A stretch of 64,000 nt of DNA from Sphagnum compactum (taxonomy: Eukaryota > Bryophyta > Sphagnopsida > Sphagnales): assembly GCA_965153455.1 (NCBI GenBank), contig OZ234502.1, forward strand, positions 13,113,495 to 13,177,494, given 5' to 3'. Under the pieces are notes generated by a model. That model worked only from the letters and a program-made list of their open reading frames with translations. It was not told where the DNA came from and made no database searches. The position numbers and the translations under genes are program-made. Below are positions 47,467-59,840 of the stretch, piece after piece (the first letter of the stretch is position 1; the number at the start of each line of letters is the position of its first letter).

Positions 47467-50400
47467 ATGCTGGTACGCGTGGGACTCGCACTCACATGCT
47501 CAGTGGTAGCATTCACAGTCTCCGTCGTCAAAAGCAACAACGGTAAAGCTCCTGGTGCCGCCATAGCTGCTCACTCAGAATGCATGCCAGTGTTCCCTCC
47601 TTTGCTTCTTTCTCCAAATGGGTCATGAGCAAAGCTCAGCTACTGTCTTCAATGAGATTCCTCTTCTTCTTCTCCTTCTTCTGAGCTGTGCTTTTGGTTT
47701 GGATTCCCCTTGAAATTTCACAGACAAGCATCGGCAGAGACAGAAGCTACAAAATGGTGCAGAAGGAGAATTGGACTCTGCGGCTGCTCTTGAAGAGGCG
47801 CTGCAGAAAACCCCGGTAAGGAAAAAAAAAAAAACCTCACTCCCTCACTTCCCCACCTACCACCCCATCTCTTGTTTCTTCTGTTTTTGCATCTTCTTCT
47901 TCTTCTTCCCCATGATTCCTATTGAACTCATGCAAGGAGGTGCTTTGCTTTGCTTTGTTGTGCAGGCGGAAGAAGTGAAGAGAGTAAACACAAGCTCTCC
48001 AGCACGAAGCCTTCGCAGTGTGAGTGAGTATGGCGGTGGTGGCAGTGCAGATCTCTTGCTACCTGAGTTCGATGATCTCCTGCTTTCTGGAGACCTCACT
48101 GGCCTCAGTCCTCGGTCTGAGAGGAATCATCACCACAGCAAGCTTGACGTGGATGTGAAGCCAGAGTCTTTGGGTGATGGCAATGAGGAAGCAGTTCTGG
48201 AGGATGCAACTGCGGTTCGAAGACGAATCCGGGATTCAAAGAGCAGCAGCTGGGCAGGTGGTGGTGGTGGGGGGAAGCTCAGAAGATCTCCCAGTCCTGC
48301 TAGGAGACTGTCTGCAGAGACAGTGGGTGGTGGTGGTGGTGGTGATGATGCAGATTATCTCTTGGGTGAGTACGTTGGGAGTCTCTCCAATGATGCTGCT
48401 GAGCTTCAAGTGCTGAGGAATACTGTGAAGGAGCTCCGGGAGAAGGAGTTGCAGATGGAAGGGGAGTTGCTGGATTTGTATGCTCTGCAAGTGCAAGAGG
48501 CTGACATTGTCGTCTTGGAGAGAGAATTGGATGAGATGCATGTGCAGAACGTGAAGCTCAGAAAAGCTCTTGATGCACAGACCAACAAGATTGTGGAGCT
48601 GGAGGAGAAACTACAGGAGAGGAGTAGTCAGAACACGAAGCTCAGATCTCAAGTCAGTGCACTGGAATCTCAGAAGACAAAGCTTGCTGATGAACTTGCT
48701 GTTGCAACAAGCAATTTCAAGAAGGATTTGGATGAAGCTCGAGCGAGAAATCGGGAGCTGCACAAGCAGATTCACAGCGATTCTGGGCAAGCCAAAGCTG
48801 AACTCTTGATGTTAAAACAGAAACTAGCTATTGCAGAGGCCAGAGAAGCAGAAGAAAATAAGCGAGACATCGATACTGAGAACAAGCTGCAAGCTCTGCG
48901 CGAGCTTGAAGTTGAGGTGGTTGAGTTACGACGCACAAACAAAGAACTTCAGCATCAGAAGCGGGAGCTCACTGTCAGAATGACAGCAGCAGAGAGTGAA
49001 GTAGAGTATTTTGCAAACAGAACTGATGTAAGTCATGAGTGTTGTTTCCAAATCTCCTCAAGTTTCTCTCTGCTGCAACATCATGGAGTTTTGTGCACCC
49101 CATCATGATGATAAGCTATGTGTTTTTTTTGTCTTGCTGAGAATTGTCAGAGGTCGACAACATGCATTTGATAGAGAGTTTTGCAACATGGATGGTGTTC
49201 ATACACTAAATTATGTCACTGGATTGATGCAAATTGTGCAACTACTGATCTTGGAAAGCTTGGGTGGTGACAATGAGGGGGGTTTTACAGAATGATATAG
49301 TGGCAGAAGCAGAGGCAAGTATTGCAGCAGTACGACATGCAAATGAGGACTTGGCAAAGCAAGTGGAGGGATTGCAGATGGATCGATTCAGTGAAGTTGA
49401 GGAGCTTGTTTACTTGCGGTGGGTCAACGCGTGTCTTCGTTATGAGCTGCGCAACTTTCAAGCACCTCCAGGGAAAACATCTGCATTGGATCTTAGCAAC
49501 AATTTGAGTCCAAGGTCGCAGGAGAAGGCGAAGCAGTTGATGCTCGAGTATGCAGGGCCTGATCTCTTGACAATGCGTGCCAAGGAGCAAGTTGAGAGTG
49601 GCTATGAAAGTGCTTCATCTGAAACATCAACTCCCTCTGAGGCTGCTGGTGGTGAGTACAGTGACATCTCATCTGACATGGGCTCGGCACGCATGAGCAA
49701 GAAACCAAGTCTGATTCGACGATTGAAGAAATGGACTGGACAGAAGGATGATGGATCAGAGATTAGTGCAAGTTCATCACTAGAACGAGAGCAAAGTATG
49801 ACGAGCAGCCGAAATGAGTCTACTACAACACCTCGCAGAAAAAGCAGTATCGGATCAAAGGGACCTTTGGAGGCTTTGATCCTCAGGAATACAAGCGATG
49901 TTGTTGAGATCACATCTTATGGAGCCAAGACACCTGACACTGAGTATGGTACGGCTTCGCCAAGATCACTCTCTGATATATCATCAATTGATGGAGGCTC
50001 TGCCAGATCTGATGCATCACCCAGACCGCCCCTTACTCCCCTCAAAACCAAACAGAGATCTGACCGAGATGCACTTGGTGGAGTTGCTGCATCCTTCAAG
50101 CTTATGTCAAAGTCAGCTCCTCCAGAATTTGCCGATAAGTATCCTGCTTTCAAAGACCGTCATAAGGCTGCACTCGAGCGAGAGAAATTGCTGAAAGAGA
50201 AAGCAGCTGCGGAGAGGGAGAAGGTATTGAAATCTCGTGATATGGTACAGTTAAGAGCTCAGGAGATGCTTCTTGACAAATTGCCAGTTGTGAAACCACG
50301 TGCGGAACCAGCCAGACCCTTGACTGCTGCAGAAGTGGAGAAGAGAGCTCTTCGGAAACCAAATCCACCTCCCAAGCCTTCTGGTGCAGGGGTTGTTGGT

Positions 50401-52545
50401 CCAGCAGTGGCTGGATCACAAACTTGGGGAGGGCCTGGAGGAGCTCCTCCTCCACCACCACCTCCTCCACCACAATCTGGTGTACCTGGGGCACCACCAC
50501 CTCCACCACCACCACCCCCTGGATGCTTTGGAAAATCCCAAGGGAAGAACAAGGATGACATGCAGAGAGCTCCAGAGGTGGTCGAGTTTTACCAGTCTCT
50601 AATGAAACGAGACGCGAGGAGCAATGCTGGTGCTGCAGGTGTGGGTGCAGTCAACCCAGATGCACGCAACAACATGATTGGTGAAATCGAGAACCGCTCG
50701 ACACATCTCTTGGCGGTAAAAGAACACCCACTGTCAAAACCATCACCTCTTTGTGTGTGGTGGCCGCAGTTTGGCAACATACTAAAAGAAAGGAAGTCCC
50801 TGCAAGTTTCATGCAAGCTCATGTTTGTTACAGAACAGTACTTGCTGCAAGGTTGATTGTCCTGTGATGTAACAATTTTGTTATCTATCTGGGTGTGGTG
50901 CAGATCAAAGCAGATGTAGAGACACAAGGAGAATTTGTGCAATCACTGGCTGCAGAAGTACGTGCAGCTGTGTACGACAACATTGAAGATGTTGTGGCAT
51001 TTGTTACTTGGCTCGATGATGAACTTTCTTTCCTGGTACAGTTCCTCAATGCTTTACTATGACCGTGCTTCTTTGCATTTATGACCGCTGCTACTTCCAC
51101 AAATGTGTCTTCCAGTGATTGCTTGTGTGCTGTAAAACTGTTTTCTTTGACTGCTCTAAGAGGAGAATGGTTATGGGTTCTTCATTTGCCTGCTTTGCTA
51201 GTGTCTACTAGACTTGATGCAATGCCTGAAATGTGAAGCTCAAGGAACACTTCCATGGTTATAATGCAGGTGGATGAGAGAGCTGTGTTGAAGCACTTTG
51301 ATTGGCCTGAAGGTAAGGCGGATGCCTTACGTGAAGCTGCATTCGAGTACCAAGATTTAATGAAGCTGCATGTGCAAGTGTCTTTGTTTGAAGACAAAGC
51401 AGAGATGCCTCGTGAAAAGGCTCTGAAGCGGATGTTGACCATGCTGGAGAAGTAAGTATTGGACATCTGAGTCTCAATGTATGGGACATCTTTTCATAGG
51501 TATCTGTTCAGGAGCGATGAGGTTGACAATGAAGTGGAAAAATAAATCATGCAGACTCTGGAAGAGCTTTTTGGGATCATGAAGGACATGGGTTTAGGGT
51601 TTAGGGTTTGGCCTTTCATAACCAGATAAAGGAAATTGGGTGAAGAACTGTGTGTGGTTTTGTTGTGTCTCATGATTGGGTGGGTTCTGAGATTGCTTGG
51701 TTTGCTGGCTGCTTCATTTGTGTGTATTCGCAGAGTGGAGCACAATGTTTACGGGCTGCTGCGAACAAGGGATATGGCAATTGCTCGCTACAAGGAATTC
51801 AGCATCCCAACTCAATGGATGCTGGACTCTGGTGTAGTTGGCCAGGTACTTACCCTAAACCCTGAACCCAGATATCTTAGCAGTGTGTGACAGACATTCT
51901 CTTGGAATGAATTGGAGCTTGTGGTACCTATCTTTTCTCTGCTAGGATTGGTTGATGGCTCTCACAGATGCTTCGATTTCTGTTTCCTGAAGTCTCATAT
52001 ACCATCAGTAGGATAGCATTAGTAGAGAAAAAGGAGCTGTTTAGTTTGACTAACACATGAAGCACATGCAATGCAGATCAAGCTAGCATCAGTGAAGTTA
52101 GCACGGCTCTACATGAAGAGAGTGGCAGCAGAGTTGGACCACCTTGCTGCTGGCACTGGGGAACCCTTGCGTGAGTTCCTTTTGCTACAAGGGGTGCGCT
52201 TTGCATTCCGTGTCCATCAGGTACCGCAATCCATTTCCTCCCTGAGAATCCATCAGAAATTAATCTGTTAAGAACATTTCTGTTTTTCAAAGTATAAGAA
52301 TTCCACAAATGAAGGGTGTGTTTCTATACAACTCTTTGCTCCAACTTTTTTGGCGAAGTTGTATGTTTAGCTTAATAATACTTCCCGTCTTCATGGAAAC
52401 ATAACCAAACTGGTTTCACTGAAATGTTTTGCAGTTTGCTGGTGGATTTGACCCTGAGAGCATGAGCGCATTTGAAGCTTTACGTGCATGTGCCCATGTG
52501 CATACTGGCAACAATCAGGAGGCCATGGCAGCTGCCAATGATTGA
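47467..52545 (+). CDS. CHUP1: CHUP1 (chloroplast unusual positioning 1)
   Basis: Nine exons: 47467-47542, 47724-47815, 47966-49027, 49291-50715, 50904-51035, 51270-51451, 51734-51845, 52077-52220 and 52435-52545; 1,111 residues (Arabidopsis about 1,000). All introns are GT-AG and frame is kept. In order: N-terminal hydrophobic anchor (1-22, MLVRVGLALTCSVVAFTVSV), LLPEFDDLLLSG (87-98), long coiled coil (about 200-480), FSEVEELVYLRWVNACLRY (443-461), Ser-rich linker, polyproline tracts (796-820), APEVVEFYQSLMKRDAR (837-853) and a conserved C-terminal domain with HFDWPEGKADALREAAFEYQ and LLRTRDMAIARYKEF. CHUP1 sits on the chloroplast outer envelope and promotes the short actin filaments that move and anchor chloroplasts according to light; the proline tracts bind profilin. 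Glycine-rich runs near 155-182 and the Ser/Arg-rich acidic insert make it longer than usual. The start has the family's M-(L/F)-V-R opening. Confidence 0.96.
47816..47965 (+). other. CHUP1 intron 2: 150 bases, in frame, no stop
   Basis: This intron is a multiple of three and reads through without a stop. Retained, it would add 50 residues including CFFCFCIFFFFFPMIPIELM after the membrane anchor region. The donor CCG/GTAAGG and acceptor TTGTGCAG are good, so splicing is expected to be the main route. Confidence 0.75.
51590..51609 (+). repeat. Short telomere-like tract in CHUP1 intron 6
   Basis: GGGTTTAGGGTTTAGGGTTT, the plant telomeric heptamer nearly three times. Intron 7 has the opposite strand form, ACCCTAAACCCTGAACC, at about 51,851. 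Confidence 0.85.
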
Positions 52546-52937
52546 TCACTGAAGTACCGTAACTTGCCCAGACATGCTGTGTTCCTCCCATCTTGTCACA
52601 GATCATATATTTCCCAAGTATTTTCGCCCATGATTTTCCTGCAAGAAAGTTTTGTTTTTAAGTGGGAGATCTAGACTCACTCCGTCTGTTTCCTTGCACT
52701 TTCAGATTCAGGATTCAGGGATAATTTGGTACTAACTATTAGATCATGTATTGCTATTTCTCAGCTGTATTTGTATTTGACTTTGCTAAACTGATTTTTC
52801 TGTGAGGAGATTACACAACACTGTACCATAATATAGTATTTATCTTTTTGTACACCACCAGCATAAAAGAAAGTTGGCCAGTTGTTGCAGCTCAGATTCT
52901 TGAGCAGATTTGGTCTGTATTTGTATTAGGTGAATTG

Positions 52938-52943
52938 AATAAA
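52938..52943 (+). terminator. CHUP1 polyadenylation signal candidate
   Basis: AATAAA about 390 bases after the stop codon, in T-rich DNA with TTGTATTTG-type upstream elements. It would give a 3' untranslated region near 410 bases. Confidence 0.45.
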
Positions 52944-52949
52944 GAATTT

Positions 52950-54240
52950 GGAACGTGTGATGCTTTCATGAACTTTGTGGCATGAATAAGCCAAGTGACT
53001 GTTGTGAAGAGCCATTTTGATTTGGGGAAGGATGCTATGTGTATGGGCTTTCCCCGCTGGAAAGCGTGAGGTGAACAATATTGTGAGGCAGGCATGTTGA
53101 GTGCAGGTTAAGTTACCAAAAATCATAGAAGGCTCTAAAGAGGGTTTTCCCTAGACCCTAAACCAAATTTTCAGTGGGAAATAGACTGAAAGATGAAAAT
53201 TCAAAAGAGGTGCTTTCCATGACTTGGAAGGCACTGTGACAGTCTGTTGGGGATCTTTACGAAGTGCAGATTTCGTTGTTTATTCATCCTAGAAATACAC
53301 TACATTTTCTTTTAGGGTTCTTTACAAAACCGTTTGTGAAGTATGAGTACATTCTATGTATGAATCTCTTCATACCCATCAACAGAGATGTGGTGATTTA
53401 TCTATGGAAGTATGTACAACACTTGATGATTGAGCCTCTCTAGTAGTGACAAGCAAAAAAAATGGTGTTTTGTAGGAACTATGAAGTTTTGGTGCAAGTG
53501 ATTAAAGCTGAAAAATTGTGTGAGGCATGCAGCAATGAAGTGGTATATCTACAATTTGGGATGGGAGAAGGTACTTTGTCATGATCTTCAGGAGCCATAC
53601 ACACAGTGCATTGGCCTGAGTGACCCAGCCCCCATGACTGCACCAGTCACTTTCTTTTTCGGGCCCACCCTTCAAGAGATTTTTCTTTTCACCTGCGAAT
53701 CTACCCTGCTCACCCAACTACCCTGTTCAAAAAATATATTCCCACCTACCTCACTCCTCTACCTATGTTATGGATTTTTTTTTCAAAACTCTCTTTCTTT
53801 TTGCTGTCATTGTCATTGTTGCTGCCACAAATTGAAAGAATGGTGCCATCGCTCGTTGTTACTATTGATGTTCAAAGAAGAACTAGGAGTTGCTGCAACT
53901 TCCAGGTGTGAGCGAAGCGAGGTGCAACATCTTCAAAAAGACACGAAAACAAGGTAGGTTTTCTACATTCTTTTTGCACTTAAAGTTTCTCTACATTTTC
54001 AATTTGGGTTTAGGTTTATGAGACCTTTATTTTGCCTGCTTTTAGAGTTCATCAATGCTTGGACTATGCTTTGATAGCGACTTCAACATGTTTGTTAGAA
54101 CAATTGTTGTTGGAGCGATTGTTGCTTGAGCTTGTTGGAGTGACCATGTTTGCTAGAGTGATTGTTGTTGGAACACAAGATCGATCATATTTGCTGGAAT
54201 GCAGGTACAATTTTCATTTAGATTTTTTTTACTAGTGTTT
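52950..54240. other. Intergenic DNA after CHUP1, no gene seen
   Basis: Plus-strand frames 53520-53957 and 54032-54235 have no recognisable domain. The GAACAATTGTTGTTGGAGCG/GTTGTTGGAACA phrases near 54,100-54,175 form a small irregular repeat. Confidence 0.45.
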
Positions 54241-54249
54241 TTTCTGTTG

Positions 54250-55215
54250 TGCTTGTAGAAGGTGATGACAAGCTAACTCATCGTCTTTTAATTTCTTTTG
54301 TGTCGCGATTAGAAGACAATGATAGGCCTAGTTGCTCGTCGTCATTTTTTTGGTTTATTGTTTAGGGCATTGCAACAAAAGATTAGAAGATGACAATGAA
54401 CCTCATCGTCATCGTCTTCTTATTTGTTTTTTTCATTTGTTGCAACATAAGACGATGACAAGCCGAGCTTGGTGTCATTTTTTTTCTTCCATTCATTATT
54501 AGAACATGACGACTAACCAAGGGTTTGTTGTCATCTTTTCCCTTTTTTTAATTAGTTGCAAAAGATGATGAACGAGCCTTCAACTTGTCGTCTTCTTATT
54601 GTGTTTTCTCCATTAGGTGTAGATGACAACAATGATGACATCTTCTCCCTGTTTCATTAGCTACAGAAGGCGACGATGAACTTTCGGCTAGTCATTGTCT
54701 TGTGTTTTCTCCATTAGCTATAGGGCTCGTTGTCATCGATTTGTTTTTTTTTAGTACCTGTAGAAAACGATGATAAACCCTCGATTCGTTGTTGTCTTCT
54801 GATACTTTGTTCATCAATTCTAGAAGACAACAATGAACCAACGCTTGTCGTCATCTTTTTCTTTGTTCATACATTCAAAAGATGACAACGAGCCAGGCTT
54901 GTCCTTATTTTGTGTCATCTTCATTCTGTGTAGATTCCAACTAGGCTCATCATCGTTTTTCTATTTTATTGCATTGTCACACAAGACGACGACGAGTTGG
55001 CCAGGCTTGTTGTCATATTTTCTTCTTTTGATGGGTTATAAATGACAACGAGCCGACAAAGTTCATAGTTGTCTGTGTTTTTTTTGTTGTGTCGTAAAAG
55101 GCAACGAGGAGCTTGGTTTGTTAAGCTCGTTGTTGTCTTTTTCTTTAGTTGTGTTGAGGCAAAAAATGACAACGCACTAGCCAAGCTCATTGTTGTCTTT
55201 TTTTCATTGTTGAAC
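54250..55215. repeat. Array of ~60-70-base units with a GACGAC/GTCGTC inverted motif
   Basis: About fifteen diverged units follow one another. Each has (A)GA(C/T)GAC(A)A(T/C)GAGCC, a short gap, (GC)TTGTCGTCAT, a T-rich run and TTCATT(A)G. The two halves are imperfect reverse complements, so each unit can form a small hairpin. Good examples start near 54,312, 54,387, 54,451, 54,838, 54,981 and 55,040. Frames through the array are interrupted. Confidence 0.7.
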
Positions 55216-55734
55216 ATTTAAGCAACACATGTCAATTTAATAATTATTAGAATTTTAAATATTCTTTAATTTACAAATAATTTCAAATAATCAATATAGT
55301 TAATATACGTAATTAATTATAATTAAAAATGAAGTGTAATAATAATATTACATTATATTATTATATTAATTAATTATAATAAAAAAGAGAAGGTCTTTTA
55401 GTTTTTCTAAAACAAAATTTGGAGTTTTGTTTTAGGATGGTTCCTTAAAGGATACATGCACAAAAGGTACAAAAGTGTTAAATACAATTGAAGAGCAAGC
55501 AATTGTAATATATGTAGCCCACCTTTTCTAAGTATAATGTCATGAAAAGTGCATTCTGAATTTGCATATGGCCACATCAAAACCCATCTTTACTCTCCAT
55601 GCAAGAGTAAGGATGGGTTTTTTTTGGTCAATTTTTTTGTAGCAATACCTGAAAATTTCTAATCAAGTTTCTTTCACATAATAAGATACTACCTTGGTTT
55701 TTGATTCACAATACTTTCATCCTTTTTTATTTAG

Positions 55735-55950
55735 GGTTATGATTTAGTGCAATACCCTCATATTGTTGACATTGTGGTGGTTAGCTTAGATGTAATTCCC
55801 CATTATGTATGTTGATTTAATGGAATACTTTCATTTTTTTGCCATTGTGGTGGTTGGCCTAGGTGTAATTTTGCACTATGTACATTACTTTAGTGCAATA
55901 CCTTCATCTTGTTACATGTGTGGTGGTTGGTTTAAATGTAATATTTTCAT
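55735..55950. repeat. Tandem 73-base repeat, three copies
   Basis: TGTGGTGGTT occurs at 55773, 55846 and 55919, exactly 73 bases apart, each followed by (A/G)G-T(A/T)GATGTAAT-like text and preceded by AATACC/TTTCATCTTGTT-like text. A weaker copy may begin near 55,680 and related phrases recur at 57,045-57,180. Confidence 0.75.
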
Positions 55951-55989
55951 CAGTTGTACAAGATCTTGCACCTTAAAGGGTTCCTCTTC

Positions 55990-56865
55990 CAATTTAATAT
56001 GAACATGGAAATGCAATGGAAGATAGTGAATGGACTCACCAATGCTCAAGATGGTGTTGCAAGGTGGATCCATGCACTAGTTTTTATGCGGCCAAATGGT
56101 TGCTTCGTCAACACTTGGAACAAACACATTCCCTTTGAATGCAAGTTGAAAGATCAGGGTGTCCATCTCTTCATCTTGGGGGGCTTAGGCAACAAGATCA
56201 TGATTCTATGAATGCTCATATTTTGAGCAACTTGCATGCAAGGCAAAAGTGGAATGAAAAGAAGGCTTTTGATTGAGTGAAGAAAAAAATGAAATTAGAG
56301 TGGGATGAACTTTAAAGCCAAGCACCACAAATGGAATAGGTTAGGTGGCCCTTGTTGGTACGTTTAGCCTCTGAGATGTTCTTGGGCATCATTGGGATTG
56401 TGGCATGGGGGGTGAGGTTCATCCCACAAAGTGCATGGGTGTGCCTTAAAAAGGATGAAAACCTTGTTGAGGCAATTTGGGCAAGCAAAGTTGCCTATGC
56501 AGAGCCTTTGAAAGTTGCATGGGGCGCTTGGAATTGGACATTAGAGTCCAATAAACGTAATTGAGCCAAAGAAATGGATTCAATATCCAAGTATCGCGAT
56601 TTTGAAATTATTTTATGGGTGGTATATTTCCATACTTATATATATATATTTACATTAATCACATCTTAACATTGGAATTTAATTTTTTTTTGTTTTACGC
56701 TTCAGGGCACAACAAATGAAACTTTTGTTGCAAATGCAATTCGACTTGCGTTTGAGCATCGTCAACTATTTGCTCATCATCATGTAGCAAAAGTTGTAAA
56801 ATTTGCAACAAAGTATCGCATCAATATTGACATTGTTTCTAGTTCATCCTCTTTAGAGCAATAAT
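55990..56865 (+). pseudogene. Unrecognised coding relic in three pieces
   Basis: Three coding-like stretches lie in a row: 55,996-56,211 (DGVARWIHALVFMRPNGCFV, HIPFECKLKDQGVHLF), 56,352-56,564 (EMFLGIIGIVAWGVRFIPQS, WVCLKKDENLVEAIWASKVA) and 56,705-56,864 (NETFVANAIRLAFEHRQLF, HVAKVVKFATKYRINIDIV, ending in a stop). The third follows a good acceptor (TTTTACGCTTCAG). The texture is more protein-like than the surroundings, but I do not recognise the family. It could be a degraded transposon or host gene, or a gene with exons I cannot join. Confidence 0.35.
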
Positions 56866-56869
56866 AAAA

Positions 56870-58120
56870 GATATAACTTTAGTGCACGTATGCACCATTT
56901 TTGTATCAAGCCATTATAGATTAACTTAGCATGATATATTTTTGTCACCATCCTTTTTGTAATGTGGTTATTTGAACATTTTTGTATCAATCCACTTATT
57001 TTAATTTTGACCTTTAATTTAAGATTTGTAGATTTTGGGATCATTTTATGCCATGTTGCACATAATACCCCCATCCACCATGAATGAATTACATTTGTAC
57101 TATAAACCAAATGAACAATACCTTCATTTAATAGGGTTAGCACATTTTATGGCCATGCTAGAGCATTTAAGTAATACCTTCATTATCCTTATCATGAAAA
57201 CTTGCACAATAAATCCTAAGGAAAAATTATAATTTAATATATTTATATAATAACATTGCCCACTTTTATGAAAGGACCCCTTGGTGCATAAATTAATTTG
57301 TCTATGTAGGTATTGCAAACTTTTGATCTTTTTTTGTTTATGGTTGGGTTTTCCATAAAGCGTTTCAAATTGCAATACCTGCATATCAACCAACTCATGT
57401 TCATGTTACATTACCCTAATCTAATCTTTTGCTTAATATATGTTTCAAATAAATAGGGGGGACATTGGGTTTAGGGTTTACAAAAATTAAGCCCACCTCT
57501 TTGTCATTAATTGTTTTAAGGTAACCTTTTTCTTGACATTTATATTATTTTCATGGAATATTTTAAAAGTGAATTTATGTATTCACATACACACATATAT
57601 CTAAAGAGGTTCCTATTTTTCTTTTCTTTTTCATGTATTGAAGGAGAGGAGAATGAAGGTGACTCCATGGCAAAGTTATGAATGATAAAAAACCTTTCCA
57701 CTAGTTGGGGTCCCCCCCCCCCCCAAATTAGGTCTAAAACATAAGTTTTATTGGTACTTATATAATATTGTTTCATAGTTTTATTACAATTATGTATCCA
57801 AGGTTGATAGTTTGTACACAATTTAGGGTTATGCAAAAATAATTCCAAAATTAAGTTTAACACTTAGTTTTTAAAAAACAAGTTAAATTCCACCATTAAA
57901 GTTATGCAACCAATTCTTTTTGTGTTTATTTAATTTAGGGTCAATGTAGGGATTTTTTGTTGCATACAAAGGTTTCAACTCAACATATTAGGGTTCATTG
58001 TATAGGTTTGCTAAATTTTTCAAATTTAAACCTATGCATCCATTGGGTTGTAATGTCTACATAATTTATGGTTTATGCAAAAAAAATCTACCAATATTAG
58101 GTTTAAGGTTTTTTTTGGTA
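56870..58120. other. AT-rich intergenic DNA, no gene seen
   Basis: Apart from phrases related to the 73-base repeat and a telomere-like GGGTTTAGGGTTTAC near 57,468, nothing was recognised. Confidence 0.45.
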
Positions 58121-58126
58121 TGAAAC

Positions 58127-58575
58127 TAATCCACACTATATATGGGAGAAGGACATGCAATATTTACATGACAATTTATGGATGCCCATTGTATATGGGG
58201 GCCAAGTGCAATCCTCACATTATGAATTTAATCCACATTATATATGGTAGAAGGAAATGCAATATCTATATGACAATTTATGGATGCACATTATATGTGG
58301 GGGCAAAATGCAATACCCACATTATGACCTTAATCCACATTATACATGGGAAGGAGAAATGTAATACCTATAAGACAATTTAAGGATGCACACTATATGT
58401 GGGGGTTAAATGCAATACCCACATTATGACCTTAATCCACACTATATATGGTAGAGGGAAATGCAATACTTACATGAGAATTTAAAGATGCACACTGTAT
58501 GTGGGTGGAAAAATGCAATATTGGCATTATGACTTAAATCACACTATCTATGGGAAGCCAAAATGCTAAATCCAT
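58127..58575. repeat. Tandem 102-base repeat, four copies plus a partial fifth
   Basis: TAATCCAC starts stand at 58127, 58229, 58331 and 58433, exactly 102 bases apart; a fifth, diverged start lies near 58,536. Each unit contains ATATATGG-AGAAGG, AATGCAATA, TGACAATTTATGGATGC and a TATGTGGGGG-AAATGCAATA block. As 102 is a multiple of three, the frame 58075-58383 shows a 34-residue repeat, but it stops in copy three and has no plausible gene context. Confidence 0.92.
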
Positions 58576-59640
58576 ATATTAAACATGGAACATTCTTAGT
58601 GGAATTTGATGATTGTATTAAAACCGTCCAAGGAAATTGATTTCTTTAAACTATAAAAAAAATAAAAAAAATAAAAATAAATGATTAAGAAAAAACATCA
58701 TACTGTTGATGTTAAAGGATGATGTCACATTCAAAGGAGTTATATCTTGATTTGAAAACACAACCTAAATAAATCAAAACATATTTCATTAAACCTTAAA
58801 CTTAAAACCTTAAATAATCTTAATGGTAAATGCTTTCAACTTAATGATCACACAAACAGTTGCAAATGGAATACAAAAAAGATTTATAACTATGTTTTGA
58901 ATTTTAAAGTTAATCAACTCAAAATTATAATGAATGGAAGCATTAGCCTTAAAGTTTTGAACTAATTACCCCAAAACATTTATATATAAACCTAAACAAT
59001 TTTAATGGTAAATGTCATAAAAATTAATAACTATATAAACATATATAAATGCCATACAAAATAATATTCTAGGAGTGAGTGATGAATTTGATGAATTAAA
59101 ATTGAAACACAATGAAAAGAAAAATTTGGTCACATCAACTTTAGGCCAATTTGAGACCTTCTTCATTCACCTTTGAAAGAGATAAAAGGTTTTGTTGCAA
59201 GCATATGTATGTGAAGATTTGGCCAAATTTCCTTCCAAAATCCAACCTAAGATTGATTTTGATTAGTAAAAATTGTGCAAATATTCATAAATGTTTGATG
59301 TTTTATTAACTCTAAATTTATCAAGCCTATTCCTTAATTAAATTAAACATCTTGCATTAAATGGTCCAAAGTGGAAGTAGTTTAGGACCGCCACCAAATA
59401 AATACTCACATTTGGGGTTAATGGTTTATCATCATCATGAGTTTGAATCAAGCTACAAATATATATTACAATTTTATACTACCCACATTTTACATTATAA
59501 TTTCTACAATCAAAGTCCACAATTTGCAAGTGCATAGGTAGGTATGATGACGTGTGAGTAGGTAGGTTTTGCCAACAAATAAATGTTTTGCTAATTAAAG
59601 TGGCATTATCAAAAAATGTATCTATTCTCTTAGTTAATTT
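58576..59640. other. AT-rich intergenic DNA, no gene seen
   Basis: No frame, repeat unit or RNA gene recognised. AACCTTAAA/TAAACCTTAA phrases recur loosely. Confidence 0.45.
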
Positions 59641-59644
59641 TTGG

Positions 59645-59840
59645 AATAAAAGTTAGGTAGAAGTTTAACCAATAAGATATATATATATATATATATATAT
59701 ATAGCCAAGAAATAAAAGTTTAGCCAACAAGAAATATAGGTTTAGCCAAAAGATAAAAGTTTAGCTAGTAGGATATATAGGTTTTGCCAAGAGATAGAAG
59801 TTTAACCAAGAGAAGATAAGAGTTTTGCCAAGGTAAGTAA
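59645..59840. repeat. (AT)n tract and short TTTAGCCAA repeats
   Basis: An AT run at 59,676-59,702 is followed by about six variants of (A)AGTTTAGCCAA-AGATA, spaced 20-30 bases, including AGGTTTAGCCAA, AGTTTAGCTAG, GGTTTTGCCAAG and AGTTTAACCAAG. Confidence 0.65.

Noticed and set aside
50384-50602. His/Leu-rich frame and Gly-rich antisense frame in CHUP1
   Set aside because: These are shadows of the polyproline-coding segment.
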